NCBI GenBank assembly: GCA_910574885.1 | Contig: CAJTDD010000001.1 | Location: 253,973-317,972, forward strand | Direction: 5' to 3' | DNA length: 64,000 nt | Source: Lachnospiraceae bacterium | Lineage (GTDB): Bacteria; Bacillota; Clostridia; Lachnospirales; Lachnospiraceae | Shown: piece after piece, positions 63,136 to 64,000 of the stretch | How the letters are laid out: each line of letters begins with the position of its first letter | How positions within the stretch are numbered: the first letter of the stretch is position 1 | Program-made: the position numbers and the translations under genes | The notes under the pieces: model-generated | What the model saw: only the letters and a program-made list of their open reading frames with translations | What the model was told of the DNA's origin: nothing | Database searches by the model: none

Positions 63136-64000
63136 TTATCTCATCCACCTATAATTTTCGTCGAGCATGGAAAATGCAAACTTGCGCAGTTCCTTCGACT
63201 CAATAATCTTCTTCAATCCGGAGACCGCGCAGATATCCGGTTCCACGGAGGTTCGGGTCGTAATTCCCACCATCTCCTCCACATACATCTCAAGGCCTGC
63301 CGTATGCGCCACGCCGCCGGTTAAGAAAATCCCGTTCTCGTTGATTGCCTTGCGTACCTCAGGAGGTGTCCGGTCAAGGAGGGACTGGATGGCGCTGACG
63401 CACTGGAACAGCGGGTCTTTCATCGCAAGCCTTACCAGATTAATCGAAATCCCCTTGCGCATGGGAACGCCCGTAATCAGATCCCGCCCGGCAACCGTGA
63501 GCATGGCTTCTACTTCGTTGGTAAAAATCCCAAAACTCTTGCGCAGCACTTCCGCCGTATGCCTTCCAATCAGGAAGTCGTGGCTGTGCCGCACCAGATT
63601 GATGACCGACTGGTCAAAAGTTGCGCCGCCTACTTTCAGAAGACGGTTCATAACCATACCACCCCCCGCAATCACCGACAGCTCTGTAGTCTCGCCGCCG
63701 AAGTTCGCGATGAACACGCCCTTGGTGTTCTGTACGTCCAGGTTAAGCCCCACCGCGTCTGCAATCGAACGCTCCACAATATTGACCTCTTTCGCCTTTG
63801 CCGTGGAATGGATAACCAGATCGAAGAAGGCCTTCTTCTCTACCTCTGTCACATCCGTCGGGACTGCAACCACATACTCCGAACCCCGGGCGAACTGCCG
63901 GTCCTTCTTGAGCAGGTTCTGCAAAAGGAACTGCATGTCATGGAATCTGGATATGACGCCTTCCTTCATGGGAAAGACTACCTCGATATTGGAAGGCGCC
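63136..64000 (-). CDS. mreB: Rod shape-determining protein MreB (partial, 5' end off right edge)
   Basis: Actin-like filament protein that positions wall synthesis. About 288 codons are visible, with no stop to the window end; upstream of the first visible ATG (63969) the frame continues and reads SNIEVVFPMKEGVI, as expected inside MreB, so that ATG is not the start. Motifs: FANFGGETTELSV (phosphate 2), GIFLTGGVAH (adenosine), and SVEPDICAVSGL. It ends 1 base before mreC. Confidence 0.93.
   Translation of the reverse strand, partial: APSNIEVVFPMKEGVISRFHDMQFLLQNLLKKDRQFARGSEYVVAVPTDVTEVEKKAFFDLVIHSTAKAKEVNIVERSIADAVGLNLDVQNTKGVFIANFGGETTELSVIAGGGMVMNRLLKVGGATFDQSVINLVRHSHDFLIGRHTAEVLRKSFGIFTNEVEAMLTVAGRDLITGVPMRKGISINLVRLAMKDPLFQCVSAIQSLLDRTPPEVRKAINENGIFLTGGVAHTAGLEMYVEEMVGITTRTSVEPDICAVSGLKKIIESKELRKFAFSMLDENYRWMR

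Overview
The window looks like a chromosomal segment from a low-to-medium GC Firmicute of the class Clostridia, most likely family Lachnospiraceae. The reasons are Firmicutes-specific genes (recU, sepF, short-form hisG with hisZ, the Prp protease beside an L27 that carries the cleavable N-terminal extension, an L21 leader, lexA), a minCDE-rodA-mreBCD wall block, consensus sigma-A promoters and strong AGGAGG ribosome sites. The species cannot be named from sequence alone. No tRNA, rRNA, insertion sequence or CRISPR array is seen.

Layout. 1-5.5 kb: edge of a secreted-protein gene on the minus strand, a PepD-type dipeptidase, then an accessory stretch with a solitary AAA ATPase, an Rpn-type PD-(D/E)XK protein and an M23 peptidase. 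This stretch holds two copies of a three-box DnaA-box-like array and a 64/65-bp tandem repeat. 5.5-13.4 kb: RNA-modification and housekeeping genes (RsmF-like, RsuA-like and RluA-like enzymes, HAD, YgiQ radical SAM, SDR, RecU). 13.4-19.1 kb: a histidine operon hisZ-hisG-hisD-hisB-hisIE behind a perfect consensus promoter; the last gene has a degenerate HisF-like domain fused in front. 19.1-29.0 kb: upp, an AsnB-like protein without its glutaminase nucleophile, and a seven-gene cluster (transglutaminase, Asp/Glu racemase, adenylation enzyme, carrier protein, MBOAT, SGNH protein with a Cys in the nucleophile position, lipoprotein). That cluster has the logic of dlt D-alanylation but carries a two-cysteine aspartate/glutamate-type racemase. 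It is the best candidate here for an undescribed system: esterification or amidation of a surface polymer with an acidic or amidated D-amino acid.

29.0-33.3 kb: a decayed AAA/PD-(D/E)XK remnant, a surface 5'-nucleotidase, and an intact AAA/PD-(D/E)XK gene of the same family. 33.3-44.1 kb: a radical SAM pair, YbaK, HAD, aspartate kinase, CBS protein, amidohydrolase, then the classic rplU-prp-rpmA-obg-yhbY-nadD-yqeK-rsfS run. 44.1-49.7 kb: Nudix, lexA, an XerS-like recombinase, a TtcA-like enzyme, a cytidylate-kinase-like protein, a RluD-like enzyme and lspA. 49.8-64 kb (minus strand except a small DUF378 gene): ylmH-sepF-yggS, an HlyD-like membrane protein, a TIGR01212 radical SAM, dacF-like, mgsA, rodA, minE-minD-minC, a 982-residue PBP2, mreD, mreC and a mreB cut by the right edge. 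These last genes together make and steer the elongation machinery and place the division site.

All functional calls rest on motif reading and remembered family features; no database search was run.
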